A stretch of 6,785 nucleotides of DNA from Bacillota bacterium (GTDB taxonomy: Bacteria; Bacillota; Clostridia; Lachnospirales; Cellulosilyticaceae): contig JAEZKI010000484.1 in assembly GCA_023415525.1 (NCBI GenBank), positions 1 to 6,785 of the forward strand, in the 5' to 3' direction. Below, piece by piece: positions 6,588 through 6,785 of the stretch (position 1 is the first letter of the stretch; each line of letters opens with the position of its first letter). Under the pieces are notes generated by a model that saw nothing but the letters and a program-made list of their open reading frames with translations, made no database searches and was not told the origin of the DNA. The position numbers were made by a program, and so were the translations under genes.

Positions 6588-6785
6588 ATGCAGTATATTA
6601 ATGATATTCGTAATCTAATTGGTAATACCCCACTCCTTAAGCTTAACCACCTTGCACCAGAAGTAGAAGCTAATCTCTTTGCTAAATTAGAGTATTTTAA
6701 CCCTGGTGGTAGTGTTAAAGATAGAGTTGGTATGGAAATACTTGAGGCTGCTGAAAGAGAAGGAAAGCTCCTCCCTGGCTATACC
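6588..6785 (+). CDS. Cysteine synthase / cystathionine beta-synthase family enzyme, N-terminal 66 residues (partial)
   Basis: The frame opens at 6588, 7 bases after AGGAGGG (6574-6580), and runs off the right edge. The N-terminus has IGNTPLLKL at 11-19 and KLEYFNPGGSVKDR at 33-46, with K44 as the predicted PLP lysine. This is the fold-type II beta-family that makes cysteine from O-acetylserine and sulfide (CysK) or cystathionine from serine or O-acetylserine and homocysteine (CBS, MccA). The DRVGMEILEAAEREGKLLPG segment and the adjacent MccB-like gene favour an MccA-type reverse transsulfuration role, from homocysteine to cysteine, but the fragment is too short to decide. The gene order is MccB-like then this gene, the reverse of Bacillus mccA-mccB. 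Confidence 0.88.
   Translation, partial: MQYINDIRNLIGNTPLLKLNHLAPEVEANLFAKLEYFNPGGSVKDRVGMEILEAAEREGKLLPGYT

Overview
The window is AT-rich DNA with strong AGGAGG-type ribosome binding sites, T-rich hairpin terminators and Firmicutes-like proteins. It also carries a SAM-I (S-box) riboswitch and a nitrogenase-like gene. Together these suggest an anaerobic low-GC Firmicute, most likely a member of the Clostridia; the exact genus cannot be read from the sequence.

Layout. Positions 1 to about 3782 form one leftward operon. A consensus sigma-A promoter (TTGACA-N17-TACAAT) is followed by a SAM-I riboswitch with a perfect 12-bp terminator. Then come metN, metI and metQ (a methionine-type ABC importer), a 111-aa NifX/NafY-fold protein, and the first 195 residues of a nitrogenase component 1-like protein that runs off the left edge. 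Positions 3879-5225 hold a rightward, cysteine-rich, Ser/Thr-rich protein of unknown function. It resembles the N-terminal region of a clostridial HerA-like ATP-binding protein family but has no P-loop ATPase domain. It ends at a strong hairpin terminator. Positions 5436-6785 start a second rightward operon: a cystathionine gamma-lyase/gamma-synthase family PLP enzyme (closest to MccB), then the first 66 residues of a cysteine synthase/cystathionine beta-synthase family enzyme.

How it works together (inference). The whole window looks like a sulfur amino acid island. The riboswitch should switch on the importer and the nitrogenase-like genes when SAM is low. The rightward pair would interconvert homocysteine, cystathionine and cysteine. 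The most interesting point is that a nitrogenase-like reductase and its cofactor-type small protein lie in a SAM-riboswitch operon with a methionine-type importer, not in a nitrogen-fixation cluster. This fits a role like methylthio-alkane reductase, the known nitrogenase-like system that releases methanethiol for methionine synthesis from organic sulfur compounds, or another reductive sulfur-salvage reaction. The catalytic half of the protein and any NifH-like or second subunit lie outside the window, so the reaction itself is not shown here.
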